A program made the position numbers and the translations under genes. From NCBI GenBank assembly GCA_910585965.1, contig CAJUHH010000023.1, forward strand, positions 1 to 47,238: DNA of 47,238 nucleotides. Direction: 5' to 3'. The notes under the pieces are model-generated. The model was not told the DNA's origin. It did not search any database and saw only the letters and a list, made by a program, of their open reading frames with translations. The DNA comes from an uncultured Lachnospiraceae bacterium (GTDB taxonomy: Bacteria; Bacillota; Clostridia; Lachnospirales; Lachnospiraceae). This document shows positions 25,739 to 34,052 of the stretch, in pieces (within the stretch, counting starts at the first letter, position 1; every line of letters begins with the position of its first letter).

Positions 25739-25984
25739 TCAAATCATCCTAAAATATCTCAGTGCTGCTTTGATAGCCTTTTCTTTCTCCAACGGACACT
25801 GTGGCTGTTTAGAACTTTCTGTTTTTGCCTTGTTATAGTTTTCTCTTTCAATAATACCGCATTTCTGCTTTACCTGTGCAATATACAAACTACTGACCTT
25901 TAATCCCATATGTTCCAGTACATAATCCTTGATTTCCTCATAGGTTGCCTTGCTTTCCACCGCAGTTAAATCCATCTCACTCAT
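25739..25984 (-). CDS. Detached C-terminal tail domain of RlmD (small conserved protein)
   Basis: An 81-residue frame: MSEMDLTAVESKATYEEIKD, YVLEHMGLKVSSLYIAQVKQ, then KCGIIERENYNKAKTESSKQ, ending QCPLEKEKAIKAALRYFRMI. It continues in the same reading frame as rlmD, separated only by rlmD's TAA at 25993-25991; TAA in place of GAA would give the continuous IEVELKMSEMDLT. I recall this domain as a C-terminal extension on RlmD and on other, unrelated Lachnospiraceae proteins, so it is probably either a newly separated gene or an untranslated relic. Its ATG lies 7 bp after the rlmD stop, without a clear Shine-Dalgarno beyond the coding sequence, so translation would need coupling. The helix-rich, basic sequence suggests nucleic-acid binding; function unknown. 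Confidence 0.65.
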   Translation of the reverse strand: MSEMDLTAVESKATYEEIKDYVLEHMGLKVSSLYIAQVKQKCGIIERENYNKAKTESSKQPQCPLEKEKAIKAALRYFRMI

Positions 25985-25990
25985 TTTCAA

Positions 25991-27391
25991 TTATACTTCT
26001 ATATTCTGTTTTGTACGGAGTTTGGAAAGCAAACAGATAACTTCCACATTCCCCGTCCAAGGAAACTGATCCACCGCCGTCGCCCTCTCCACCTCATACC
26101 CGTTTTCCAAAAGAATCTCCAAATCCCTCACCAGGCTCGTGGGCTTACAAGAAATATAGATCATCCTGTCCACCCCGTAATCAATAATTTTCCGAAGCGC
26201 CTTCGGATGCACCCCGTCCCTGGGAGGATCCAGAATAATAAAATCCGGCCGCTCCTTTATTTCATCGAGGACCTTCAGCACATCCCCGGCTATGAACTCA
26301 CAGTTATCCAAGCCATTCATCCGCGCATTTTTCCTGGCCGCTTCCACCGCCTCTTCCACAATCTCCACGCCGACCACTTTTTTGGCCGTTCCCGCCATCA
26401 TCTGCGCGATCGTCCCCGTGCCGCTGTACAAGTCAAAAACTACTTTCCCCCTGCCGTCTTCCCCCAGCGGGCCGATATAATCCCTCGCCGCCTGGTACAG
26501 CACCTCCGCGCCATAGGTATTCGTCTGGAAAAAGGAAAACTCGGAAATCTGAAACCGCAGTCCAAGCAGCTCCTCATAAAAATAATCCCTCCCGTACAAT
26601 ACCTCTGTTCCGTCATTTCTCACCACATCGGCATCGGAATCATTCTTCGTATGAAGGATTCCCACTATTTTGCCATCCAGTTCCAAATCCAGCAATGCTT
26701 CCCGGAAAGGGGAAAGGTCATGCTCCTCCTGAGTCGTTGTCACCAGCGCGACCAGGATTTCTCCTGTTTTCGCCCCTTTTCTGACCAGCAAATGCCGCAA
26801 ATAACCTTCATGACGCAGCCTGTGGAAAAAACTCGCCTTTCTTTCCGCAAAATAATCCAATACGCGCCCTAATATTTTCCGGTAATCCTCATCCACGATC
26901 CGGCATTCCCTCACCGTCACAATATCATAAAAGCTCCCTCTTTTATGCATGCCAAGGGCAAGAGGGCCGTCCTTCACTTCGTCCCCAAAAGAAAATTCCA
27001 TTTTATTCCGATAACCATAAGGCGCGGGGCTTTCCTTGATTCCTTCATAAATATACGGCGTATTCTGCCCTTCCAGCACTTGATCCAGCAGTTTCTTCAC
27101 CTGCCCGCTCTTAATCTCCAGCTGCTTTTCATATGGCAGGGAAATATAAGTACATCCCCCGCAAATACCGAAATGCGGGCAGGGGCTTCCCGTTTCCAGC
27201 GGAGATTTTTCCAATATTTCCAAAAGCCTTCCCTCTGCTTTCCCCTTTCTCGCCTTGCTGATTCTATATGAAATTTTCTGTCCCGGCAGGGCATTTTTCA
27301 CCACGCACCATCCGCCCTCGCAGGACACGACCCCCTTATTGGGGAAATCCACTCTTTCGACCGTTCCTTCCCGCACTTCTCCCTTTTTCAT
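25991..27391 (-). CDS. rlmD: 23S rRNA (uracil-5-)-methyltransferase, RlmD/RlmCD type
   Basis: A 466-residue class I methyltransferase of the TrmA/RumA family. Residues 1-62 form a TRAM RNA-binding domain (GTVERVDFPNKGVVSCEGGW). The [4Fe-4S] cysteines appear as CPHFGICGGC. The SAM motif is VVFDLYSGTGTIAQMMAG, the DPPRDGVHPKAL stretch follows, and the catalytic cysteine is in YISCKPTSLVRDLE. It methylates C5 of specific uridines in 23S rRNA. The stop at 25993 ends the protein right after the catalytic domain (NVEVICLLSKLRTKQNIEV), in frame with a conserved extension that lies downstream as a separate frame. It borders the recombinase/R-M island, whose hsdR begins about 125 bp beyond that extension. 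Confidence 0.93.
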   Translation of the reverse strand: MKKGEVREGTVERVDFPNKGVVSCEGGWCVVKNALPGQKISYRISKARKGKAEGRLLEILEKSPLETGSPCPHFGICGGCTYISLPYEKQLEIKSGQVKKLLDQVLEGQNTPYIYEGIKESPAPYGYRNKMEFSFGDEVKDGPLALGMHKRGSFYDIVTVRECRIVDEDYRKILGRVLDYFAERKASFFHRLRHEGYLRHLLVRKGAKTGEILVALVTTTQEEHDLSPFREALLDLELDGKIVGILHTKNDSDADVVRNDGTEVLYGRDYFYEELLGLRFQISEFSFFQTNTYGAEVLYQAARDYIGPLGEDGRGKVVFDLYSGTGTIAQMMAGTAKKVVGVEIVEEAVEAARKNARMNGLDNCEFIAGDVLKVLDEIKERPDFIILDPPRDGVHPKALRKIIDYGVDRMIYISCKPTSLVRDLEILLENGYEVERATAVDQFPWTGNVEVICLLSKLRTKQNIEV

Positions 27392-27438
27392 CCGTCTTCC
27401 CGTCTCCTTCCCGACCCGTATTTTAGCCCATAACTAAA

Positions 27439-27480
27439 CTGCAGCCGTTATATACAAAAAATTGTCTATAACAGCTGCAG
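27439..27480. repeat. Long inverted repeat between the acidic-membrane-protein gene and rlmD
   Basis: Two 17-nt arms, CTGCAGCCGTTATATAC (27439-27455) and GTCTATAACAGCTGCAG (27464-27480), pair at 15 of 17 positions around an 8-nt AT loop. Only a weak T-rich stretch follows on the minus strand (TTTAGTT), so it is at best a modest terminator; it could also be a palindromic repeat or an RNA structure in the rlmD leader. Confidence 0.55.
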
Positions 27481-27579
27481 AATATCCGATAAACAACATA
27501 ACAAGAGTTGCGGAGCAATCCTTGCCAGCATTTCACTGCCCTATCCTATTACTTCTTCGCCTTATTGCCTGATTAAATT

Positions 27580-27602
27580 ATGAAATAATTACATTATTTC
27601 AT
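27580..27602. repeat. Perfect AT palindrome downstream of the acidic membrane protein gene
   Basis: ATGAAATAAT-TAC-ATTATTTCAT is a perfect 10-bp-arm palindrome in the 240-bp gap before rlmD. A second small dyad (ATCA-AA-TGAT) follows at once. The stem is purely AT-rich, so it is a poor terminator; it may be an operator or an mRNA 3' end structure for the gene at 27634-27927. The remaining 100 bp of this gap between the two repeats show no gene. Confidence 0.45.
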
Positions 27603-27633
27603 CATCAAATGATTGCATAATTAAAACAAATTA

Positions 27634-27927
27634 TTATTCCTCAGATTCTTCCTTCGGAGCATCCTCTTCTTCATCCTCATCTTCAAAGAAGTCATCGTCG
27701 AAATCGTCGTCAAAGTCATCTTCAAAGTCTTCCAGGTAATCCGGCCTTAAATAACGGTAAACTGCATAAGCGATGCCTGCCACTGCCGCCACCGCGCCGA
27801 TCACTGCCAATACCCAAAGCGCAGTATCACAGCATTTGCATTTCTTTTTTTCTTCTTCTTTTTTCCCCAGCAGCTCGTTGATCCTTGACATATCGATATA
27901 TTCTTCCAATTTGTTCAACCTGTTCAT
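27634..27927 (-). CDS. Small single-pass membrane protein with acidic tail
   Basis: A 97-residue protein. Residues 1-35 are basic and contain a CKCC motif; residues 38-62 form one transmembrane segment (ALWVLAVIGAVAAVAGIAYA, then VYRYL); the last 30 residues are almost all Asp and Glu with Phe (DDFDDDFDDDFFEDEDEEED). The start is preceded by GGTAAGGATT. Similar small proteins are common in Lachnospiraceae, and I know of no function. The strongly acidic, probably cytoplasmic or surface tail might bind cations or basic proteins. It lies between the helicase gene (28080) and rlmD on the same strand; the flanking gaps of about 150 and 240 bp suggest it is monocistronic. Confidence 0.8.
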   Translation of the reverse strand: MNRLNKLEEYIDMSRINELLGKKEEEKKKCKCCDTALWVLAVIGAVAAVAGIAYAVYRYLRPDYLEDFEDDFDDDFDDDFFEDEDEEEDAPKEESEE

Positions 27928-28079
27928 AATCCTTACCTCTTTTCATCTTTACTTCGTTTAGTATTGCCCGGTGGAACAGGAATTATCATTTCTTTCCTTT
28001 CCAGCTTCTGCAAAATCACCAAACCCTTTTATATAATATAACACTAATTCCAAAAATTTACTATAAAAATTTAATAAAA

Positions 28080-30500
28080 TTACAACTTTTTCAATTTTGC
28101 AAAAGCCGCATACATAATCTTCTGCCCCGCGCCGTCAAATACGACCGTCACCTGATAGTCGCGGGGACCCTTTTCCAATTTCATTACCGTGCCTTCCCCG
28201 TATTTGACATGCCTCACCCTGTCGCCTACGCCATAATCAACAGCTCCGGCTTCCGGCGCTCCCTTTGACAATCCGTTCAATGACTTCAGGCTCCCCGCTC
28301 CGCCTCCTGTAATAAAAGGACGGTTCTCCGCAGGAGTTCTTTTCGGCACCGCTGTCGCCCTTGGCTTCGGCCTTGCAGAATCCGTCTGCTTCTTATGGAA
28401 CACTTTTTGATAGGAATCCGCCCCTCCATCCGCAGAAGCATTTTCTTTGGAAAAGGCTCCACCGCCATATCCCCGGTCTGCCTGGTCCATGCCAAAAGGT
28501 TTTGCCCTGAACCGCAACTTTTCCTCGGAATTCTCCTCATAATCCTCAAACTTCCATCTTTTCAGGGAAGGAACCTTCTGATCCAGCAGTCCCTCCGGTA
28601 TCTCCTCCACAAAGCGGCTGACCGCGTTATACTGCGTCTCCCCCCTGACCATCCGCTGTTTTGCACAGGTCAGCGTCAGATCTTCTTTCGCCCTCGTGAT
28701 CCCCACGTAAGCCAGACGCCGCTCTTCTTCTATATCCTCTTCATTATCAGAAGTAATCGCCATGTAACCGGGAAATACGCCGTCCTCCATGCCAGCCAGG
28801 TATACATAAGGAAATTCCAGCCCTTTCGCGCTATGCAGCGTCATAAGCAATACACGGCTGCTTTCCCCTTCAATCCGGTCAATGTCCGCCACCAAGGCAA
28901 CCTCTTCCAAAAATTCGCTTAAGCCGGCCTCTTCATGGGTTTCTTCATAAGCCACGACCTTGCTGATCAGCTCGTCAATATTATGGATTCTGTCTTCCGC
29001 ATCCTCTTCGTCCGAGGCTTCCAGCTCCTTTACATATCCCGTCGTCTCAATGATGTCTTTTATCAGCCCTTCCAGCCCGTAAAATTCCAGCTTGCTCCGA
29101 AAGCCCTGGATCATCGTTGCGAAAGGTGTCAGTTTTGCCGCGCTCCTGCCGATAGTCATAATCTGATCCGCTTCCCTCAACGCGTCGTAAAAACTGATAC
29201 CTCGCTCATCCGCATATTCCTGCACGCGGGTGATCGTCGTCGCGCCGATTCCCCTTTTCGGTATATTGATAATCCTCTTTACCGCCACATCATCCCTGCC
29301 ATTATCCACCGTTTTCAAATAAGCCAGGATATCCTTGATTTCCCTCCGGGCATAAAAGTTCGTACCGCCCACCACATCATAAGGAATCCCTTCCAGGATG
29401 AAACGCTCCTCCAGCATACGCGCTTGGGCGTTTGTTCGGTACAAAACCGCAAAATCACCATAATCGGCAATCCCGCGCCTTTTTTTCTTCCCTACATCGC
29501 CCGCTATAAATTCCGCTTCTTCATAGGCTGTATCGAATTGTCGGAAATGGACCTTGCTTCCCTCCCCCTTATCCGTCCACAGCGCCTTGTCCTTGCGCCC
29601 CGTATTGTTCTTTATTACCGCGTTCGCCGCGTCCAATACATTCTGCGTGGAGCGGTAATTCTGTTCCAGTTTGATGACTGTCGCCTCCGGATACACCTCT
29701 TCGAAATCAAGAATATTCCTGATATTCGCCCCTCGGAATTTATAGATCGACTGGTCATCGTCGCCTACCACGCAAAGGTTCCTATATTTATCTGCCAGCA
29801 AGCGGATCAATTCAAACTGCGCCGTATTGGTGTCCTGGTATTCGTCCACCATCAGATAACGAAACCGATCCTGATAACCGGCCAGCACCTCCGGGCAGGT
29901 TTTGAACAGTTCCACCGTTTTCACGATCAGGTCGTCAAAATCCAGCGCGTTGCTTTTCCTAAGCGTCTCCTGATATTCCACGTAAGCCCTGGCGATCCTT
30001 TCCATATGGAAATCCCCCATCGCTTGTACCTGATAATCCTGCGGGGACACCAGTTCGTCTTTTGCCGAAGATATCGCGCTTAGAATCGCCCTTTCCTTCA
30101 GCATCTTCGTATCGATCTGAAGACGCTTGCACACATCTTTCATTACCGTTTTCTGGTCGTCCGTATCATAAATCGTAAAATTATTGTCAAACCCTATCCT
30201 GTCTATGTATCTGCGAAGTATCCTCACGCAGGCCGCATGGAAAGTGGATACCCATACTTGGTTCGCGCCATGCCCGATAATAGAATCCACGCGTTCCCGC
30301 ATCTCCCCGGCCGCCTTATTGGTAAAAGTGATGGCCATAATATGATACGGGCTTACTCCTATCTCATCAATCAGATAAGCGATCCGATGTGTCAGAACCC
30401 TGGTCTTCCCGCTGCCCGCCCCTGCCAAAAGCAATACCGGCCCGTCTACCGCAAAAACGCCCTGCTTCTGCTGCTCATTCAATGTATCGTAAATGCTCAT
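28080..30500 (-). CDS. pcrA: ATP-dependent DNA helicase, UvrD/PcrA type
   Basis: About 806 residues, superfamily 1A helicase. It opens MSIYDTLNEQQKQGVFAVDG, with Walker A AGAGSGKTRVLTHR, motif Ia ITFTNKAAGEMRERV, motif II VDEYQDTN, motif III GDDDQSIYKFRGA, motif IV-VI segments (LEQNYRSTQNVLDAANAVI, LMTLHSAKGLEFPYVYL, RRLAYVGITRAKEDLTL). The C-terminal Tudor-like PcrA domain is present (VGDRVRHVKYGEGTVMKLEK). PcrA unwinds DNA in repair and removes RecA and stalled polymerase. The ATG at 30500 has AGGAAGGG upstream; the frame extends 10 codons further without a better site. It begins within 11 bp of the SPFH-protein stop, so the two are likely co-transcribed. Confidence 0.96.
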   Translation of the reverse strand: MSIYDTLNEQQKQGVFAVDGPVLLLAGAGSGKTRVLTHRIAYLIDEIGVSPYHIMAITFTNKAAGEMRERVDSIIGHGANQVWVSTFHAACVRILRRYIDRIGFDNNFTIYDTDDQKTVMKDVCKRLQIDTKMLKERAILSAISSAKDELVSPQDYQVQAMGDFHMERIARAYVEYQETLRKSNALDFDDLIVKTVELFKTCPEVLAGYQDRFRYLMVDEYQDTNTAQFELIRLLADKYRNLCVVGDDDQSIYKFRGANIRNILDFEEVYPEATVIKLEQNYRSTQNVLDAANAVIKNNTGRKDKALWTDKGEGSKVHFRQFDTAYEEAEFIAGDVGKKKRRGIADYGDFAVLYRTNAQARMLEERFILEGIPYDVVGGTNFYARREIKDILAYLKTVDNGRDDVAVKRIINIPKRGIGATTITRVQEYADERGISFYDALREADQIMTIGRSAAKLTPFATMIQGFRSKLEFYGLEGLIKDIIETTGYVKELEASDEEDAEDRIHNIDELISKVVAYEETHEEAGLSEFLEEVALVADIDRIEGESSRVLLMTLHSAKGLEFPYVYLAGMEDGVFPGYMAITSDNEEDIEEERRLAYVGITRAKEDLTLTCAKQRMVRGETQYNAVSRFVEEIPEGLLDQKVPSLKRWKFEDYEENSEEKLRFRAKPFGMDQADRGYGGGAFSKENASADGGADSYQKVFHKKQTDSARPKPRATAVPKRTPAENRPFITGGGAGSLKSLNGLSKGAPEAGAVDYGVGDRVRHVKYGEGTVMKLEKGPRDYQVTVVFDGAGQKIMYAAFAKLKKL

Positions 30501-30510
30501 AATGCCCTTC

Positions 30511-31794
30511 CTACCTGATGTCGCCGTCATTAAAAGGATCGCCGCATTCGGGACAGAACTTCGGCGGATTTTTCGGGTCTTCCGGCTCCCAGCCGCATTT
30601 ATCGCACCGGTACAGCGCCTCTCCCGCCGGTTTCTTCTGCCCGCACTCGCTGCAGAATTTCCCCTTGTTTACCTGTCCGCAGCTGCATACCCATCCTGCT
30701 GCGTTTCCTTGCCCTGCCGGATTTCCCGCCGTCGTTCCCTGCGGCTGTCCTGCCGTGCCGCCCTGCTGCGTCTGCGCTGCCTGCTGCTGCCCCATGGCAA
30801 ACAAAGCATTCGCGTTCATCCCGCCCGCCGTATTTGCCATATTCATGCCCGCAAACGCCATCATCGGACCGGCATTTGTATTGGATGCCGCCGCCCTCAT
30901 CGCATCTGCCTGTGCGCCGACCAAGGTCGCCGCCGCCATATTGGGATTCCTATATACCGCAGTCCGCTGCAGTTCTTTGATCATCGCCTCGTCTTCTTCC
31001 GGCGCTTTCACGGAATTCATGCCAAAGGAAACGATGGAAATACCCCGCAGCCCGGACCATTTCGCCGACAATTCCTCATTCAGAATATTCATCAGCTCCG
31101 TCGTATGCTTCGGAATTGAGCTGTAACGGATGCCCAATTCGGAAATCCTTGCAAATGCCGGCTGGAGCGCCGTCAGCAGTTCCGTTTTCAGCTGGCTGTC
31201 TATCTCGCTCTTCATAAAATCTCCGGAAATATTTCCGCACACATTCTTATAAAACAGAAGGGGATCTGTAATCTTATAAGAATACTGCCCATTGCAGCGC
31301 AGGGAAATATCAATATCAAGGCCGATGTTCGCATCCACCACACGGAAAGGCACCGGACTCGCCGTGCCATATTTATTCCCCATAATCTCTTTCGTATTGA
31401 AAAAATAAACCCTTTGGTCCTTGGCCGCATCCCCTCCAAAAGCAAAACGTTTTCCTATCGTCTCAAACGTATCCGCCAGGCTCTCCCCAAAGCTTCCATA
31501 GAACAGGCTTGGCTCAGAAGAAGTGTCATATACAAACTCTCCCGCTTCCGCACAGAATTCCACGACCTTCCCCTGATCCACGATAATCATGCACTGCCCC
31601 TCGTTTACAGCCACGACGGAGCCATTCGTAATAATATTCTCGTCGCCTTTCGTATTGCTTCCTCTGCCGCTGACGCGTTTTCTTCCTTTCGATGCCAGCA
31701 CCTCATTATCCAGCGCGTCACAGTAAAAATATTCTTTCCACTGGTCTGCAGCCACCGAACCAACCGCGCCCTTAATTGCCTTTATCAATCCCAT
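30511..31794 (-). CDS. SPFH-domain protein with C-terminal zinc ribbons (YdjI/virion-core-like)
   Basis: A 427-residue protein of the YdjI-like SPFH family. The start (MGLIKAIKGAVGSVAADQWK, EYFYCDAL) and the SPFH/band-7 region (NEGQCMIIVDQGKVVEFCAE, RVVDANIGLDIDISLRCNGQ) are typical. A helical region follows, then an Ala/Met/Gly/Gln-rich low-complexity linker (residues 300-365). Two zinc ribbons end it: CSCGQVNKGKFCSECG and CDKCGWEP...FCPECG. In Bacillus the relative YdjI recruits the membrane-stress protein phage-shock PspA; here no pspA is nearby. There is no transmembrane segment, so membrane association would be peripheral. It has its own promoter and lies upstream of pcrA. Confidence 0.88.
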   Translation of the reverse strand: MGLIKAIKGAVGSVAADQWKEYFYCDALDNEVLASKGRKRVSGRGSNTKGDENIITNGSVVAVNEGQCMIIVDQGKVVEFCAEAGEFVYDTSSEPSLFYGSFGESLADTFETIGKRFAFGGDAAKDQRVYFFNTKEIMGNKYGTASPVPFRVVDANIGLDIDISLRCNGQYSYKITDPLLFYKNVCGNISGDFMKSEIDSQLKTELLTALQPAFARISELGIRYSSIPKHTTELMNILNEELSAKWSGLRGISIVSFGMNSVKAPEEDEAMIKELQRTAVYRNPNMAAATLVGAQADAMRAAASNTNAGPMMAFAGMNMANTAGGMNANALFAMGQQQAAQTQQGGTAGQPQGTTAGNPAGQGNAAGWVCSCGQVNKGKFCSECGQKKPAGEALYRCDKCGWEPEDPKNPPKFCPECGDPFNDGDIR

Positions 31795-31833
31795 GCCCGT
31801 TCTTCCTCCATATGCATCTTATTTTTACTGAAC

Positions 31834-31862
31834 ATTATAACTGATTTCGGAATGAAGCGCAA
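31834..31862 (-). promoter_or_regulatory. Promoter of the SPFH-protein gene
   Basis: On the minus strand TTGCGC (31862-31857) and TATAAT (31839-31834) are separated by exactly 17 bp, and transcription would start about 35 bp before the SPFH-protein ATG at 31794. This is a good sigma-A promoter; no operator-like dyad overlaps it. Confidence 0.7.
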
Positions 31863-31926
31863 CCGTACAGGCACCTTTGCCTTTTTCCCTCTATATAATA
31901 AAACATCAATCGTCTATGGAGGGATT

Positions 31927-32976
31927 ATGGAAAAAACAATGAAAAAGAACCCCCGTCTCTTGTTACGCAAAATCGCCGCCTTTAGCCTGTGCCTTGTTTT
32001 TATTGGCTGCACATTGGCCGGATGCGGCAGCCCGGACGGGAAAACTTCTGCCAAAACCAGCGGAAAGCTCACCCCCATTACCTTAAATGAAGTGGCGCAT
32101 TCTATTTTTTACGCCCCTATGTACGTAGCCATCGAAGAAGGATATTTTGCTGAGGAAGGAATCGAACTCACCCTGATCACCGGCTTTGGCGCGGATAAAA
32201 CGATGACCGCCGTTCTTTCCGGCGAAGCCGACATCGGTTTTATGGGAAGCGAAAGCACGATCTATACCTATCTCGGCGGCGCCCAGGACTATGTCGTCAA
32301 CTTCGCGCAGCTCACCCAGCGCGCCGGCAACTTCCTCGTATCGCGGGAACCCATCGACCAGTTTTCATGGGATATGATCAAAGGAAGCGATGTGCTTGGG
32401 GGGAGGGCTGGCGGTATGCCCCAAATGGTCTTCGAATACATCCTGAAAAAGAATAACATCGACCCGAAAGCCGATCTGAATATCGACCAAAGCATCGATT
32501 TCGGTTCCACCGCCGCAGCGTTCTCCGGCGGGCAGGGCGATTTTACCGTTGAATTCGAGCCGCATGCCACCTCTCTCGAAGCCAAAGGGGACGGATATGT
32601 AGTGGCCTCCCTCGGCGAAGATTCCGGCTATGTTCCCTATACCGCGTTCAGCGCAAAGAAAAGCTTTATCGAAGCGAACCCCGGCATCGTCCAGTCCTTC
32701 ACCAATGCGCTGCAAAAGGGCATGGATTATGTGCAAAGCCATTCCCCTGAAGAAATCGCCAAAGCCATAGCGCCCCAGTTCGAAGAAACGGACATTGATA
32801 CCATCACTGCTATCGTAACCAGATACTATGAACAGGATACTTGGAAAGACAATCTTATTTTTGAGGAAGATGCCTTTACCTTGCTGCAGAACATCCTTGA
32901 CGAAGCAGGGGAATTATCCGAACGGGTTCCTTATGAAACACTGGTGACAACACAATTTGCCGAAGCAGCCAAATAA
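31927..32976 (+). CDS. ABC-type substrate-binding lipoprotein, NMT1/THI5/SsuA-like
   Basis: A 349-residue exported lipoprotein. The signal ends in lipobox TLAGC (IGCTLAGCGSPDG). The mature protein has the periplasmic-binding type II fold of the SsuA/THI5/NMT1 group: NEVAHSIFYAPMYVAIEEGY, FAEEGIELTLITGFGADKTM and AVLSGEADIGFMGSEST. Members bind sulfonates, thiamine precursors (HMP) or related small molecules; the pocket here lacks a residue set I can assign. The ATG at 31927 follows TGGAGGG at 31917-31923; longer upstream frames overlap the SPFH gene and are not real. No permease or ATPase gene is adjacent, and a strong terminator follows at once, so it is a single-gene unit. Confidence 0.88.
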   Translation: MEKTMKKNPRLLLRKIAAFSLCLVFIGCTLAGCGSPDGKTSAKTSGKLTPITLNEVAHSIFYAPMYVAIEEGYFAEEGIELTLITGFGADKTMTAVLSGEADIGFMGSESTIYTYLGGAQDYVVNFAQLTQRAGNFLVSREPIDQFSWDMIKGSDVLGGRAGGMPQMVFEYILKKNNIDPKADLNIDQSIDFGSTAAAFSGGQGDFTVEFEPHATSLEAKGDGYVVASLGEDSGYVPYTAFSAKKSFIEANPGIVQSFTNALQKGMDYVQSHSPEEIAKAIAPQFEETDIDTITAIVTRYYEQDTWKDNLIFEEDAFTLLQNILDEAGELSERVPYETLVTTQFAEAAK

Positions 32977-32989
32977 AAAAGCGCAAAAC

Positions 32990-33027
32990 AAAAACGGGAA
33001 AGAGCATCTGCTTCCTTCCCGTTTTTT
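32990..33027 (+). terminator. Intrinsic terminator after the NMT1-like lipoprotein gene
   Basis: An A-rich lead (AAAAACGGGAA, ending 33000) pairs with TTCCCGTTTTTT (33016-33027), giving a GC stem of CGGGAA/TTCCCG flanked by A and T runs. It ends the plus-strand unit and can also act on the convergent minus-strand sigma operon, whose last gene ends at 33059. Confidence 0.85.
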
Positions 33028-33058
33028 CATGCCGCATCCCCTGTCGGTTCCCGTCCTG

Positions 33059-33409
33059 TTAAAATCTGACGCATCCATCCCCATATACATATATGCACCG
33101 TATGCAAAAATCCGCCACTGCCATCGCCATAGAAAAGAAGGTGATAAAAATCGTCAAAAGAATCGCCGTCTTGTCATACACAAACTGTACCCGGCATCCC
33201 TCGCCCGTCATCTTCGATGCCTGATAATTACCCGCCAGCACCTCTATTCCAAGAACAATCAGGATGCAGGGCCAGCATCGGAAAATCACCTCATAATCCA
33301 GCCAGGGCACAAATATGTGTACCAGAAATAATATCCCGAAAACCACCAGCATACAGCCAAAAGTCAATGTTCCTACCCTACGAATCCTTACGTTCTGTTT
33401 CTGTTCCAT
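33059..33409 (-). CDS. Small membrane protein, LiaI/DUF5668-like, last gene of the sigma operon
   Basis: A 116-residue protein starting MEQKQNVRIRRVGTLTFGCM. Four hydrophobic segments are visible: LVVFGILFLVHIF, VIFRCWPCILIVLGIEVL, and two near the C-terminus (AILLTIFITFFSMAMAVADF). The repeated W-P-ILIVLGIE pattern is that of the LiaI-LiaF-like transmembrane region found in envelope-stress proteins. Its start overlaps the end of the preceding TM2-like gene by about 30 bp, so translation is probably coupled. The role is likely membrane-embedded sensing or protection within the ECF sigma operon; this is inference from position and family. Confidence 0.8.
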   Translation of the reverse strand: MEQKQNVRIRRVGTLTFGCMLVVFGILFLVHIFVPWLDYEVIFRCWPCILIVLGIEVLAGNYQASKMTGEGCRVQFVYDKTAILLTIFITFFSMAMAVADFCIRCIYVYGDGCVRF

Positions 33410-34052
33410 ATATCTTCCTTTCCGCCTCTGCTGCCGGCATAAAGCGATCCTCCGTTTCTCCCGCATGATTCCTGGAACCATTTTCGTTCCTGACATCACT
33501 GGCATCTACATCAATGATCCGGCCTGATCTGATTACTTCCTCCATCTCTTCCTTTTTCCCTTTTATCATATGAATGCCGCCGATCATAATCGCTATCCCT
33601 ATCAATATCCTTGGCGCCGTATTCTCAAACCGACTGATCATGTCGAAGAGGAAATTCGGTATCCATGGCTTCAATGCCGCCTTCCATCCGTTCCATAACA
33701 GCAGGATCCCCACAACAATCATAAGAACAGCGACCACTTTCCTATATTTTTCTTTCTCCTCCCCCATGTCAAAGACCTCATCCAGGCGGAACAGGAACTC
33801 ATCTTCCACCGCCAGGAACTCCGCATCCGGCAGCCCCGCCAGATTGTGTACATGAAAGAAACTGTAAAACCACAAGACCACATCGATCAGCATCACCGTT
33901 CCTACATTCAGCAATAGGCTGGCCGCTATTACGATAAAAAACAATCCCATCAGGCTGGTGCCCATTTTCATAAATCCCAGGTACATTTCTCCCGCCCCTG
34001 GCATTAAAGAGAAACAAAATGTTAAAAATCCGCTCTTCTTTCTTCTACTCAT
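33378..34052 (-). CDS. Multi-pass membrane protein, TM2-like, in the ECF sigma operon
   Basis: About 224 residues from MSRRKKSGFLTFCFSLMPGA at 34052, with GGAAAGG upstream. PGAGEMYLGFMKMG is a TM2-domain-like turn between hydrophobic segments. Four to six transmembrane helices follow (FFIVIAASLLLNVGTVMLID, VVAVLMIVVGILLLWNG, RILIGIAIMIGGIHMI), and the last 55 residues are charged and soluble. The frame can be extended upstream to 34229, but that part overlaps the previous gene and lacks a ribosome binding site. Start and stop both overlap the neighbouring genes, the start sharing the GAGTAG stop region of the anti-sigma-like gene. Function is unknown; probably part of signal sensing for the sigma factor. 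Confidence 0.8.
   Translation of the reverse strand: MSRRKKSGFLTFCFSLMPGAGEMYLGFMKMGTSLMGLFFIVIAASLLLNVGTVMLIDVVLWFYSFFHVHNLAGLPDAEFLAVEDEFLFRLDEVFDMGEEKEKYRKVVAVLMIVVGILLLWNGWKAALKPWIPNFLFDMISRFENTAPRILIGIAIMIGGIHMIKGKKEEMEEVIRSGRIIDVDASDVRNENGSRNHAGETEDRFMPAAEAERKIYGTETERKDS

Noticed and set aside
28935..30083. Plus-strand frame of 382 codons opposite pcrA
   Set aside because: It is an antisense shadow of a conserved helicase gene; composition is basic and His-rich with no motif.
31414..31926. Upstream extension of the NMT1-like gene
   Set aside because: It runs antisense through the SPFH-protein gene and has no signal peptide; the true start at 31927 has a strong ribosome binding site and lipoprotein signal.
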